The notes under the pieces: generated by a model
Seen by the model: the letters and a program-made list of their open reading frames with translations, nothing else
Told to the model about the DNA's origin: nothing
The model's database searches: none
Position numbers and translations under genes: made by a program
From: Gordius sp. MW1
Lineage: Eukaryota; Nematomorpha; Gordioida; Gordea; Gordiidae
NCBI GenBank assembly: GCA_964036665.1
Contig: OZ038530.1
Coordinates: 13,053,001-13,117,000, forward strand
Direction: 5' to 3'
DNA length: 64,000 bases
Shown here: positions 1-17,260 of the stretch, one piece after another
Position numbering within the stretch: position 1 is the stretch's first letter
How the letters are laid out: every line of letters begins with the position of its first letter

Positions 1-87
1 TCAAAGTGTCCGGGCAAAATTTGGATGAACGTTAGCTTAGTTTTAAGTAAAGAGACCCAATTTCTAAGCAATGTTTTGGGTTCGAAC

Positions 88-5936
<5,849 letters not shown>

Positions 5937-6184
5937 TTTAAACCCAAAAACGCGAAATTTAATGTATGAATGCTACATATGTTCTTATAAAATTTAAAAG
6001 TCTGTCACAAATTAAAGGGGAAATTTTTTAGCATGTGTAGAGCACTGAATTGTAATATAATATTGATGTATGTTGTTTTATACTGGCATAATGTTATTTT
6101 GCATAAATAAGCCAATTGTTAAATCATAATTTAAATCAATATTTTACCAAATTTCGAATGTATCTGTCAAACATGCGCTACAGG

Positions 6185-6196
6185 TGCGCATGCGCA
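6185..6196. promoter_or_regulatory. Perfect NRF1-type palindrome upstream of SMC1
   Basis: TGCGCATGCGCA, a perfect match to the NRF1 (Drosophila ewg) consensus YGCGCAYGCGCR, lies about 250 bp upstream of the SMC1 ATG at 5936. NRF1 sites are typical of promoters of animal cell-cycle and housekeeping genes. In such AT-rich sequence a 12-bp GC-rich palindrome is conspicuous. The site is seen directly; its use by SMC1 is inferred. Confidence -1.
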
Positions 6197-6429
6197 AGGT
6201 TTATATATTAAGAAATAATAAAAAAAATTTAGTCAGCAGGAAGTACACTTTATATACTGGCATCTCTTTAAAATAATTATGAGATTTTTAAGTTATTTAT
6301 TAAATTAAAATGGGCATTTAAATTTCTATGAAAATAAAATGGACTTTTAAATATTTATTAAAATAAAAAGAACGACTTCCTAAGACAATTTTGCACTTAT
6401 TTAATTAATCTTAAATTCCAATTTTGTAG

Positions 6430-6960
6430 ATGCAAAAGGAAAAGTGTATAGAATACCTTATAAAAACGCAGATTAAGTCACGTTATTTTTTGATTAAAAA
6501 AATGACAACATGGTTGAAGGGCAAAGCTTACACTGTGGAAGTATATGCACTAAACGTCAAGGAAGGAAAGTTATTACACGGAAGCTTGAGTTATACTAAG
6601 CTCCATATGACCAATGATTTTCTCAGGACAAAAATAGGTATACCTATGGCAGACTTTATCGAAAATCGGCTAAGGTGGTATGGGCATATATTAGAGAGGA
6701 AAAATGGTGTAAATTAAAAAGTACTAGAAATGGAGGTATCGGGAAAGATAGGAAGAAGACACCCTCGTGTCATGTGAAACGGGTGGACTAAGTTATGAAA
6801 ATTTCGAAGAATCAAGACATGGCTTTTACTCATCAAGACAGATAACTCAAAATAAATCCCACGACTGCGGGACCAAATACTTGATAAATAAGAAGAGGAA
6901 GAAGATAATATATTTAATAAGAGAATGGAGGAGGGATGTCGGTGTGGGCTTGGAAAAAAT
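6430..6960 (+). pseudogene. RTE-type LINE fragment (C-terminal end of reverse transcriptase ORF)
   Basis: A degraded reading frame contains GIPMADFIENRLRWYGHILE, the NRLRWYGHV-type motif near the C terminus of RTE/BovB-like reverse transcriptase proteins; the same motif occurs at 45106-45453. Further downstream GKIGRRHPRV matches the usual GRPK-rich tail, with stops between. No RT catalytic motif is present. It is an old 5'-truncated copy, cut at 6960 by the hAT element that follows. Confidence -1.
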
Positions 6961-7780
6961 CAGGGATTTGAACCCGCCCAAAATAAAATCGGGTTATTTG
7001 AAATCGGGTTAGTGTTCGGGTTTGGCATAAAATTTGAAACCCGGTTCGGGTACAGGTTCACGTTCAAGAATTTCATTATACTAATAATACATTTTTACCT
7101 TCAAAAAATTATTGAATAGTTAACTTAATTTTTAAGTAGCACCTAATTAAATTCACATGCCAATTATTTCATCTCATTGTGCATATGTATTTATTGAATT
7201 TTTAATGTTCTAATTTATTTTTGGATTTAAAAGCAATAAAAATATAATTAATAAAAGCCATACCATATTATAAATTACACAAAAATATTTTTATTCAACG
7301 TATACTTCACATCATAAATTATAAATACAGTTGACACATAAATATGTATATAATTTTGATATATTATTTAATCTTACAATTAAAACATCTTCTAAAGTAC
7401 ATATAGTTAAAGTATTTTACAATTATTATATAAATCATAGTCTAATATATATCAATTATATATATAATACTTACAAATAATTCTTGAGATAATTAGTATT
7501 GATTAATGAATGAAAAATGCCGAAAGCATAAAAATATTGAAATTAAAATCAGATCGTTTTCTTCGTTTCGTTACATTCTCATGATAGAGAAAACTGAGAT
7601 ATTCAATTCCATTCACAATATATTTTTGAATTAAAAACCCGAACTCGACCCCTTTTTGTAGTTATCGGGTTCGGGTTCGGGTTTTAAGGGTATTTTTAAA
7701 AATGGGGTCGGGTTTGGGTTCGGGTTCTGTAAAACATCGGGTTTTACCCGGTTCGGGTTCGGGTTCGGGACAAACCCCTG
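6961..7780. mobile_element. Non-autonomous hAT element, 820 bp, with 8-bp TSD
   Basis: Termini are CAGGGATTTG at 6961 and CAAACCCCTG ending at 7780, imperfect inverted repeats of hAT type. Flanks are GAAAAAAT (6953-6960) and GAGAAAAT (7781-7788), a 7-of-8 TSD. Both ends carry strings of CGGGTTCGGGTT-like subterminal repeats around an AT-rich core with no ORF. It was inserted into the RTE fragment to its left. Confidence -1.
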
Positions 7781-9526
7781 GAGAAAATGTTGATAAGCTC
7801 TCACTGCAGCATTTTTGCAGATATACTTCGTAATAAATTAACAGGCGTCAGCATGGACGTACCCAGGACTACCAAAACATTATGGGCCATATCTTTTACT
7901 CTTGCTTAGATTGCATAGCAAATGAACTCCTTTTTTGCGATGCCTAGAAGAGCGTAGGCATTAAGCTCAAAAAACCCACATAAGCCCGGGGACGCTGGCG
8001 AGGTCCGAAACACCTATTTAGAATCTGCACTAATCCTTATGTCCTGGGAAATGTAGATATACAGCATAAATGTAAGTGAGTTTATTTGCCAACTTTATAA
8101 AGATAACCAGTAGTATAATACGTTATAAATATGTAAATATATTGATGGTCTTTATTAAAAAGAAAAAATTTACCAACTCTTAACAAGTAGTATTATCTTA
8201 CAAATATAATAAACAAATTTTAATATCTATTTCAATTTTGCGACTCTTCTTTGTCAATGATTTCTACCAAAACGAGGACAAAGCACTCATTAGTGACTCC
8301 TTCCAACTTATTTGAATGGGCTAACTAGAGTCTATATTTTAAACATAAAATATGTATATTTTTTGAAGTTTCCGATAGGTGTAACTGACCCATTGCAACT
8401 CTATATTTTTAAATAAAGTTAGTTATGCTATGATAATTTAAATCAATACATGATCTTAATTTAGCATCTGAAAATTATTTAATTAGAACTGAAAGCTGAG
8501 ATAAATCTTTAAATAGATCGATAATATTTTTGTTTAGTACAAATTAAAAAAGTTATTATTTTATTAAAAGTTTAAATAAACATTTCAAAATATTGATATG
8601 TCTTAAATATGAATAATTTGTCATGTATATCAATTTTATACATTATTAGTATTTTGTGTACTTAGAATTCATATAAGGAAACTCCAATTGCTTCTGCTTT
8701 TTCTTTAACAAACAGGTGCGAAAAATGTCACTTAAATAACCCTAGTCTAAGAATTTTTTTATCGAAAGTTTACTAAGGAAAAAATATTTTAAAGCAGTAA
8801 ACATATGTGATAGAAATTCATTATAATAACTAAAAAAAAGTAATTGTTATCTAATAAATGCAACAAAAACAAGACAAATATTTTAAATTCTCATATTTAA
8901 AGATCATATTAAAAAAGGTAGGCAATGTATTTTCTTTAGCTCATCTTTTAATCTGGTTGATTTGACTTATTATTATAAATATTCATAAAACTGTTGTTTT
9001 CCCTGTCCTTATAAAATTTTTATAAGCTCTGAGTTTCTTTTCTCTAAAAGATGGTCGTAAAGTGGGAATATGTGCTTTATTTGCTTTACAAACACATTTA
9101 GCAGGATTTTCGCAATTCTTTGACCAACACAAGTTCTGTCGTTTTCAACTTATTTTTCAAAGTTGTCACGTATTAATATTTCAAACTAAATTTCTTTGAT
9201 CCTAATTTTCCCCCTTTTTCATAGACATTGGCCGTCAATATAGCACAATTACCCTACTAAACAAATTTTACTTATGGTTGAAAAGGTTTTACTAAGTTTA
9301 ATATAATAGTAATTGGATATTTTCAAGGTCGTAGTTAGAAGAAGGCCAGCTGCCCCCCCCTCTTCTTTGAATTAAGCTGTGTCGCCCCTTGGTAGTTTTT
9401 ATTTTTATCAAAAAAACAAACAAAGTGTGAATTCTATTGAGCTGTTCCTTTTAATAAACATATTACCTATATAAAAATCTCATAAATACACTCAATTTAT
9501 AAATAAAATATTGAATAACATATAAA
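7781..9526. other. AT-rich intergenic stretch, no gene found
   Basis: The first 250 bases may continue the old LINE but carry no recognisable motif. At about 9335-9365 a remnant of a CGTAGTTAG...CCCCCCCC-type MITE end can be seen. The rest is AT-rich sequence without coding signal or RNA gene. Confidence -1.
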
Positions 9527-9965
9527 CTCGGGCCTTCGGCCCTCGTGGGAAGGGGGAGAAGGGAAGGGAAGAGGGGAAGGGAAGAGGGGAAGGGAAGAGG
9601 GGAAGGGAAGGGGGGACGACTCATCTGTACTTCGTATAAATGTATCATATTTGCTATGCAATTTATGGGCGAGAAAGGTGGGAAGGGGCGAGAATGCCTA
9701 TAGGGGGGTATTAAATGCCTAATGATTAATAAATTATTTATACAAATTTTCCATTATAGGCAAAATGTAATAACGGCAAAATGTAATATAGGCAAGGGTT
9801 AGATTTAGTGTTTGCATCTAGTTGCGTTTTATTAGTTTTTATGGCCTTTAGTGATTATGGGTCTAACAAACATTATATTATAAAACAACACAATGTTAAG
9901 AATTTGCAGAATTGTTGGGAGAAATTTTTTGTTGAATTTGAACAATTTTTAATTAAAAAAATCAA

Positions 9966-10870
9966 AAATTTGGCCAATGGTCACTTTTTCTCTATTGGTC
10001 AGTACCCACAGATACTCTATAAGTCATTGATAGCCAAAAAAACGGAAAAAAAAATTTTCGAAACACATTTTGGCCAATGGTCATTTTTTTCCATTGGTCA
10101 GCAGCCAGGACACGGTAAAAGTGGATATAAATTCATAATAGTAAAAAAAACGAAAAAAAAAATTTCGAATCACATTTGGCCAATGGTCATTTTTTTCCAT
10201 TGGTCAGCAGGCAGGACACGGTAAAAGTGGATATAAATTTATAATAGTCAAAAAAAAACGAAAAAACAATTTTCGAATCACATTTTGGTCAATGGTCATT
10301 TTATTCCATTGGTCAGCAGCCTGCGGACGGCCAAAAAGTCATAATAGCAATGGTAGGAACAGGAACAATCATAATAGTCAAAAAAAACGAAAAAAATAAT
10401 TTCGATTCACATTTTGGCCAATGGTCATTTTTTCCATTGGTCAGCAGCCAACGGACGGCCAAAAAGTCATAATAGCAATGGTAGTAACAGGAACAATCAT
10501 AATAGTAAAAAAAAAACGAACAAATAAACTCGGATTCACATTTTGGCCAATGGTCATTTTTTTCATTGGTCAGCAGCCAGCGGACGGCCAAAAAGTCTTA
10601 TTATCAATGATAGTAACAAGAACAATCATAAGAGTCAAAAAAAACTCCGGGATTCTAACCCCAAAACTAGTTAAATTGCATAGCAATTATGTTTATTATA
10701 TAACATTGGTCAGCAGCCAGCGGACGGCCAAAAAGTCATAATAGCAATGGTAGAAACAGGAACAATCATAATAGTCAAAAAAAAACGAAAAAAATAATTT
10801 CGATTCACATTTTGGCCAATGGTCATTTTTTTCATTGGTCAGCAGCCAGCGGACGGCCAAAAATTCTTAT
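9966..10870. repeat. Hairpin satellite array of about 100-129-bp units, 7 units
   Basis: Each unit contains the near-palindrome GGCCAATGGTCA-T-run-CCATTGGTC, followed by CAGCAGCC, a GGACGGCCAAAAAGTC segment and AACAGGAACAATCATAATAG. Unit starts are near 9969, 10068, 10178, 10283, 10412, 10541 and 10816. Spacing rises from about 100 to 129 bp, then widens because another segment interrupts. It is the core of Helentron-like copy 1. Confidence -1.
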
Positions 10871-10928
10871 TATCAATGATAGTAACAAGAACAATCATAA
10901 GAGTCAAAAAAAACTCCGGGATTCTAAC

Positions 10929-11172
10929 CCCAAAACTAGTTAAATTACATAGCAATTAAAAAGTAAACAACTTTTATTTATGTTTATTATATAACTAGTT
11001 AAATTGCATAGCATTAAAAGTAAACAACTTTTATCTATGTTTATTATATAACAAAAACTAGTTAAATTGCATAGCAATTAAAAGTAAACAACTTTTATTT
11101 ATGCTTATTATATAACTAGTTAAATTGCATAGCAATTAAAAGTAAACAACTTTTATTTATGTTTATATAATA
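10929..11172. repeat. About 60-bp tandem repeat, 4 units
   Basis: Units read AACTAGTTAAATTGCATAGC, then AATTAAAAGTAAACAAC and TTTTATTTATGTTTATTATAT. Each repeats the ATTGCATAGCAATTA palindrome that also forms the element's 5' terminus, so the terminal hairpin sequence has been multiplied inside the element. Confidence -1.
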
Positions 11173-11198
11173 GATAATTTAACAAATCTTATATATAA

Positions 11199-11320
11199 CA
11201 CAGCGAGGGAGATAGAGATGAGGGGTGGGGCACCTCTTATGCATAGCAATTAAAAATAACACAGCGAGGGAGATAGAGATGAGGGGTGGGGCACCTCTTT
11301 CTCATGCATAGCAATTAAAA
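11199..11320. repeat. Two-copy GA-rich direct repeat
   Basis: CAGCGAGGGAGATAGAGATG followed by AGGGGTGGGGCACCTCTT and CATGCATAGCAATTAAAAAT occurs twice in tandem, close to the 5' end of Helentron-like copy 1. Confidence -1.
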
Positions 11321-11885
11321 ATCGATAACCTAATATACCCAATGCAAATAGATAGGGTAACGGACAACGGACAACGGACAACCAAAAACGAGCCCATAAA
11401 TTGCATAGCAATTAATAAGTCAGGCGCCTGCCCAAAGGAAGGTGGAGGGACAGTTACTTTTTATGATTTTTATAAATTATTAATATTTCACTTAAATCAT
11501 ATATTTAGGGTTAGCGTTAAAGACAGCTAAAAACACTTTTTTAATCTTTCCTTATTTAAAACTAAACAAAAGCTTTTAACCTAATAGTTCCTAATTGCCC
11601 GGTCCGACCGGCTTATCAATAACATCGCATTTTTAAATTGAATTTAGTGGGAAAAAAACAGTTTATACAAAGTCTAGTTCAAAAAACAGATATTTTTCAT
11701 TCAAAGAATTTTAAAAAATCCAAAGAAGATTAGACTCATAACGGGATTTTTCTCATAACAAATTTATTCTCCTCGTCGATCACGTTCCTTTTTACGCCTA
11801 ACTAAAATGACTAAAAAAGAAAAAGAAACTTAAATTACAAAATAAATACATATAAGCTTGGCCTATAGCTAAGTACCCTAACTAG

Positions 11886-12317
11886 CAGAGACCAGAAGAG
11901 CCTAGTATGGCTCGCTAACCGGCCCGGCCCAAATGGCCCACGGGTCACGCAAATGTCGTAAAGATCGATTTTCTGGTGGGCTCGGGCGCACCATAACAAG
12001 ATTCGGACTTAATGAAATTTACAAACAGTATTTTTCAATTTTCATGTATAATTTTGTCATCTTTCTATTTGATTGTATATGATTAAATATAATCGTTGTT
12101 CTTACTAAAAAATAGTGAATCTTATTCAAATGTTTCAAAATTTTAAGAAATTACTACTAAAAAATTAAATTATCATGATTTTGTGCCAGGAAATTCAGGC
12201 GGTTTTAATTTTTTGGGCATGACCGGGTGGACATAGAAGGATTTGAGAGAGCCAGGGCGACTAATTTCATTATATGATGGAACCGGGCGTATGGGAAAAT
12301 TACAGATTTGACCTCTG
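11886..12317. mobile_element. Non-autonomous hAT element, 432 bp
   Basis: Termini are CAGAGACCAGAAG at 11886 and CAGATTTGACCTCTG ending at 12317, imperfect inverted repeats. Flanks CTAACTAG and CTATTTAG match at 6 of 8 positions. GC-rich subterminal segments (CCGGCCCGGCCC on the left, GACCGGGTGG on the right) enclose an AT-rich core. It contains no ORF. Confidence -1.
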
Positions 12318-13173
12318 CTATTTAGCATCGCTCCATCACCTGTCTAACTGCTTATAAAATATATGTATTTTCGCAAAAAATTTACTAAAAATCTTTTAGA
12401 AGCCAACAACCAAATGTTAATTATTTGTATTATACATCATAGCATTTATTGGTAAGATTAAGAGTATTATTTAAGGAGCCATATTTATATTTACGACAAG
12501 CTTTCAAAGATAATGATTGACCCTTTTGTTTTACAAGGACACATCATGTCCAGGTTAAGGACCAATTTAGATTTTTTTGCACAAGTTTTTAATTGAATTC
12601 GCTATATACCTAAGGAATATTTTTAAATTTAATTATAATTTATATTCAATATTTTGAATTAATAAAAACTTTTTTTAGTTTGTAAGGGTTAAAACTAAAT
12701 GCTAACGTTCCTCTATTTTGTGATATAAATTATAATTTAGCTTAAAGCTTTGCTAAGTAACTAAGTTTTACCAAATATTTCGACTTTCCTTTTTAAAAAA
12801 AAATCCAATAATAGCCAGCTTTCATGATGCGTGAAGGTCATTCGATAGTCGCACCGCACGCTATAAACATTGCCTAAAGGTGGATTTATATAGACTAGTT
12901 TTTGCCAATATTTCTATATTACAAAATATTTTATAAACAATCACAGAACTATGAGTTATATTTTTTGTGCAAAAGACAAGAAAAAATATGAGAATTTTTA
13001 TTTATCAAGCAACATGTGATAAAATACCGAATAAAACATTTTTGTAATTATATTATAAATATTGGAAAATAAATAATAATTTAATACAAATTTAAAAAAT
13101 TGACATTTAGCAATTGTTAGTAAAATTTTGGCAAAAATTTTAGGGTGTTAGCGGATAAAATTGATTTGTAAGA
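12318..13173. other. AT-rich stretch; probable 3' flank of microgene B
   Basis: No coding signal. On the minus strand an AATAAA hexamer at 12997-13002 lies about 175 bases past the microgene B stop and is a plausible poly(A) signal. Confidence -1.
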
Positions 13174-13779
13174 TCATTTTTTCTCCTTGTGGTCATCTTT
13201 CTTTCCTACAACATAAGATTAGAAAGCAAAATTTTAAAAAATATTATTAAATACAACCACAAATTACATGGAAATTAAAAATTATTGTTTGAAAAATACC
13301 TTCTGATGGCTTGCAACACCCTTTCGTAAATTTACACTAAAATATATGATTTACATAAAAATACTATAGAAAAAATAAAATTACTCCTTTATCTTCTCCC
13401 GATTTCTTGACATCCTCCTTTTTGCCACCTTTATATTTACCATTTTTATTGATTAATTTTTAAAAAATAGAAGATTAAACAAAAATATCTGTAAACAAAC
13501 AATTAACAATAAAATATTTAAAAATTTTGTAAAAAAACAATATCTTTAAAATACAAAGAATATTTATTTATTCTACCAATTTTTTATTGTTTACACCATA
13601 AGCGCTGACCCCCCCCCCTCCCCTCCTCACTTTTAAATTCATATATTTATACCCAAAAATTGTACGGTAAAAATTATTTGTTTGGCCCCCTAATTCTGAT
13701 CCTAGCGCTCAAGGTTTATATATAAAATAGGTTTAAATTTTAGAAACAAAATCTTTAAATTACCTTCTTTCCCAGACAT
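13174..13779 (-). CDS. Microgene B: 42-residue Lys-rich, Cys-containing protein, 4 exons
   Basis: Unrecognised family. Coding exons on the minus strand: 13764-13779, 13385-13428, 13300-13336, 13174-13205. All introns are GT-AG and phases fit (1, 0, 1), giving 129 nt including the stop. The product starts MSGKEGGKKEDVKKSGEDKG and continues CKFTKGCCKPSEG before a KKDDHKEKK end. It is hydrophilic, without signal peptide or membrane segment. Three Cys (21, 27, 28) hint at metal binding, but this is far too few for an ordinary metallothionein. A TATA box sits 75 bp upstream of the ATG. The final exon has the same length (32 nt with stop) and entry phase as that of the gene at 21226-21492, whose product is also 42 residues. 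This supports a divergent paralogue pair in inverted orientation. The exon 3 acceptor was chosen because it alone keeps the frame. Function is unknown; a spurious model is possible but unlikely. Confidence -1.
13598..13712. mobile_element. Short MITE-like insertion in intron 1 of microgene B
   Basis: AGCGCTGACCCCCCCCC on the left and GATCCTAGCGCT on the right form short imperfect inverted ends around an AT-rich core. The poly-C next to the left end resembles the hAT-type MITEs elsewhere in the window. No TSD was identified, so this is tentative. Confidence -1.
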
Positions 13780-13850
13780 ATTTTATGAGAATCAAGTAAT
13801 GTGAAATTTGAACGCAAAAATAAAATAGTGTTTTTTTATTTGAAATCACC

Positions 13851-13860
13851 TTATATATAA
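13851..13860 (-). promoter_or_regulatory. TATA box of microgene B
   Basis: TTATATATAA on the minus strand lies about 75 bp upstream of the ATG at 13779. That places a start site near 13820 and a 5' UTR of about 40 nt, a typical compact TATA promoter. Confidence -1.
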
Positions 13861-14301
13861 GCTTTGTAGTGGCCGAAAATCTATAATCTCAGGGTCAATA
13901 AGAGCAGGGGCAAAGGTGGGGAGGGTGCTGATTTTGAACATTTTCACTTTAAAATAAAACTGCTTGAAAAATATATTTATTAATCATAAAATTAATTATT
14001 TTAAATTTAAATAAATCCTAAACTTTATTGATTTTGCTGTAGTTTTAATATATAATTTCATGAATTTGACAAGTTTAGTAACATGTTGTGGGAAGAGGGG
14101 AGTAATTAAAGGAAGACCAGTCACCTTTCAAGGACATATGCGTCAACAACGGAGCTGGTTGGTTGGTAGTTATTTTGCACTTTGTTTGTAAAACTGGAAA
14201 TTTGAATCCAATTCATAATCAATCATCCACAACGCCAATGTTTGTAACAAACTAGACACAAAAACTATACTTTAAATGGCGAAATTGTAATATATTAAAA
14301 A

Positions 14302-15250
14302 ACTAGCTGACCCGACAAGCGTTGTTTTGCTATATACATTATTTATAGAAGATACTATAAGTGATGTGCATGCTCATCGTTATGCCTCGATCATAATGAG
14401 CGATTAAATTATAATTGTCCTATGGAAAATAATTCACGAACTTAATGTAGGAAGAATAAACACGCTAAATACAAAATAACACATAAAGTAAAGTACTTAA
14501 CATCAAATTTTTTATTGCTTTGCTTTACACATTTTGCCTATATAAATATACTGTCAAATAAATTAACACATGCCTAAAGAATTATTTAATTTGTAAATTG
14601 CCACAGGTTTATTTTTTTATTAAAGGTGCTAAAAACTTTTTTTGGCCCTACCGTAAAATCACGATTCTGGCAAATGGCCGTTTTCGGACTTCAATCAAAA
14701 CCCCAACCCGCCCTGAAAATCTGTTTTATTTTTGCGCCTGAACATAATTAGCGCGTCCAGCTTTTCACTTATTTGGGCAAACTACAATTCTTTTATTTGA
14801 AATACAATTTTCTTTAATATGTAAATAATGATTAATTGAAGGATGAATAATTATTAAAAATATGCTTCTATGATCGACCACGTGATAATAATGGCAAAAA
14901 TTGCATAATTTAAATTTTATTTATTTAATTTTAATAGTTTGTTAAACCCCAGTAATTTTGATCGTATACTGAAACATTTTTATTATACTTTTAAATATCT
15001 AATTCGAGAAAACTTCAACCTTGTATGTATGACGTCATTATTGTACATGATGCTATAAATGAAACTGGCCGGGAAATGTCCGATATTTTTAAAATGAAAA
15101 GGTATTTTAGGAATCTGAAAAAGCTATATTACCCCTGGCCGCCCTGGGCATCTACGGCTAAATTTTCGCGCGAATCGGGCCGGTAGTTTCAGAATTTAGA
15201 CCTTACATACATACATACATATATACATACACTTTACTTTATATATATAG
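14302..15250 (+). repeat. Interspersed repeat with AGCTGACCCGAC head and ATAC/TATATAGACT tail
   Basis: Begins AACTAGCTGACCCGACAAGC and ends in ACATACATAC units followed by TATATATATAGACT. Head and tail motifs of this kind are familiar from invertebrate interspersed repeats, probably non-LTR retrotransposon 3' regions; the exact family is not identified. Bases 14796-15198 form a direct repeat of about 400 bp with 15940-16338. No protein remnant was seen. Confidence -1.
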
Positions 15251-15640
15251 ACTAGCTGACCCGGCAAACGTTGTTTTGCCCTATTAAAAATATTAAAAAA
15301 ATAAAAAATTTAAATAAGAAAAAAACTACCAATTAATATCTATATGTTCTACTTTTTACATTTTTTAAAACTTACATAAACGATGAAAATAAATCCTTTA
15401 TGCGCCCGCCATCCCTCCTCTCCACCCCAAATCGGTCCAGTAGTTTTCGAGGGGTCACGTTTTTTTGTTTTTTACGTTGGTTTATACGTTTTGACACTTA
15501 ATAAAGACGTCCCTCAAAAACTACTGGACCGATTTGGCTTATGGCGGGCGCATAAAGGATTTATTTTCATCGTTTATGTAAGTTTCATAAAATGTAAAAA
15601 TAGACAAAATTTCTCCGACTTACACTTTATGAATAACTAG
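15251..15640 (+). repeat. Second, shorter repeat copy containing a long hairpin
   Basis: Begins AGCTGACCCGGCAAACGTTG directly after the tail of the previous copy, so the two are head-to-tail. It contains a large inverted repeat (15371-15582) and ends where a third head begins. Confidence -1.
15371..15582. repeat. Long inverted repeat (about 42-bp perfect arms plus inner arms)
   Basis: The arm at 15371-15412 (includes AAATAAATCCTTTATGCGCC) is the exact reverse complement of 15540-15581. Further inside, CCAAATCGGTCCAGTAGTTT (about 15426) pairs with AAACTACTGGACCGATTTGG (about 15518). A 14-bp spacer on the left breaks the symmetry. The whole can fold as a cruciform with a loop of about 60 bases. 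Confidence -1.
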
Positions 15641-17216
15641 CTGTGCCCGGCCAAGCGTTGCTTTGGCTCAGTCCTTAAGTGGTTAATTAAGTATAAGCTA
15701 TTAATAAGACTTATTTAAAATGGGGTCATATATGAAATAATTTATAATGTGAAAGGTCCGAATGATTTTATGAACCCACTATTTTTAGGATATATTTATA
15801 TAATAAGACAAACCAAATGCAAATTCTGTTTTAGTCATCAAATCCGACTAAAATTAAATGTTTTTGAAAAAATTGCTTATTAATGTTGTTACTTATTATA
15901 CAATAATACCATTATTTTATTTTTCTAGTTAGCTGATTTATTTGAAATACAATTTTCTTTAATGTAATAAAATAATTAATTGAAGGATGGATAATTATTA
16001 AAAATATGCTTCTATGATCGACCACGTGATAATAATGACAAAACTGCATAATTTAAATTTTATTTATTTAATTTAAATAGTCTGTTAAACCCCAATAATT
16101 TTAACCGTATAGTGTAACATTTTTATTATACTTTTAAATATCTAATTCGAGAAATTTCAGCTTTGTATGTATGACGTCATTATTGTATATGCTGCTATAA
16201 ATGAAACTGGACGGGAAATGTCAGATATTTTTAAAACAAAAAAGTATTTTAGGAATCTGAAAAAGCTATTTTACCCCTGGCCTATCTGGGCATCTACGGC
16301 TAAATTTTCGCGCGAATCGGACCGGTAGTTTCAGAATTTAGCCCTTTTTTAAAACCAAAAGGCCGAGAAATGTCCCATATTTTTAAAACTAAAAGGAATT
16401 TTAGCAATCTGAAAAAGCTATTTTACACCTAGCCGCCCTGAGAACCTACGGGTAAAGTTTCGCGCGAATCGGGCCGGTACTTTCAGAATTTATTCTCATT
16501 TAAATATCTCATTTAATAAAAATTAATGATAGATAAATAATGACATTTATGTATAAATAGCATTTACTCAGAATAATCAACGTTGAACTATTTTATATTA
16601 CATTTAAATTATATATACTTTCATTTTTATCATTTAAAATATCTCATTTAATGATAATGAGAAAAATTCATCTTCTTCACCTATATATTTTCTCAAATAA
16701 TCTATAATTTTATTTATTTCAAGTTAATTCATAAATTTTATGTTGTCACCGTTAAGAAAAGATGACGTTTAAGAAATTTAATTCATAAATATTATGTTGT
16801 CTTGTCACCGTAAAGAAAAGATGACGTTTAAGAAATTTCATTCATAAATTTTATATTGCCACCGTTAAGAAAAGATGACGTTTAAGAAATTTAATTCATA
16901 AATTTTATGTTGTCACCGTTAAGAAAAGATTACGTTTTACAAACTACTATAAGTGATACACTTTTACTATAGAACTGTCTGTATATTCAAATTTTCGACG
17001 AACGCGAGGAGGTGCGTTTGATTGACATTTTATTGAACGTCAAAACGCATAAAACCCAATATCTCGAAAATTAAAAGGAATTTTAGGATTCTGAAAAACC
17101 TATTTTACCCCTGGCCGCCCTGAGAACCTAGGGGTAAATTTTCGCGCGAATCGGGCCGGTAGTTTCAGAGATTAGCCCTTACATACATATATACAAACAC
17201 TTTACTTTATATATAT
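15641..17216 (+). repeat. Third copy of the AGCTG-headed repeat, expanded internally
   Basis: Begins AACTAGCTGTGCCCGGCCAA and ends in ATATATATAGATT. It holds the second copy of the 400-bp direct repeat (15940-16338) and further copies of a 3' module with TTTCGCGCGAATCGGGCCGG at about 16365-16489 and 17055-17170. Counting 15070-15198 and 16208-16338, that module occurs four times in this region. Confidence -1.
16733..16940. repeat. About 56-bp tandem repeat, 4 units
   Basis: Units contain AATTCATAAATTTTATGTTG, then TCACCGTTAAGAAAAGATGA and CGTTTAAGAAATTT, differing by a few substitutions and small insertions. Confidence -1.
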
Positions 17217-17260
17217 AGATTGACTAAAAACAAAATATTCATAACGCAGTGTAGACATAA

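Larger units (their letters stand above)
9527..11413 (-). mobile_element. Helentron-like (HINE-type) non-autonomous element, copy 1
   Basis: The 3' end is at 9527: CTCGGGCCTTCGGCCCTCG, a GC hairpin. The 5' end is at 11413, the palindrome AATTGCATAGCAATT followed inward by TTATGGGCTCG. An inverted copy of that 5' terminus (ATTTGCTATGCAATTTATGG) lies at 9649-9668, about 120 bp inside the 3' end. A 5' terminus repeated inverted near a 3' stem-loop, with central tandem repeats and a T-rich target, is the known architecture of Helentron-derived HINE/DINE elements. No Rep/helicase is encoded. Internally there are three tandem arrays (9966-10870, 10929-11172, 11199-11320). The opposite-orientation copy at 23850-25456 confirms both ends. 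Confidence -1.
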
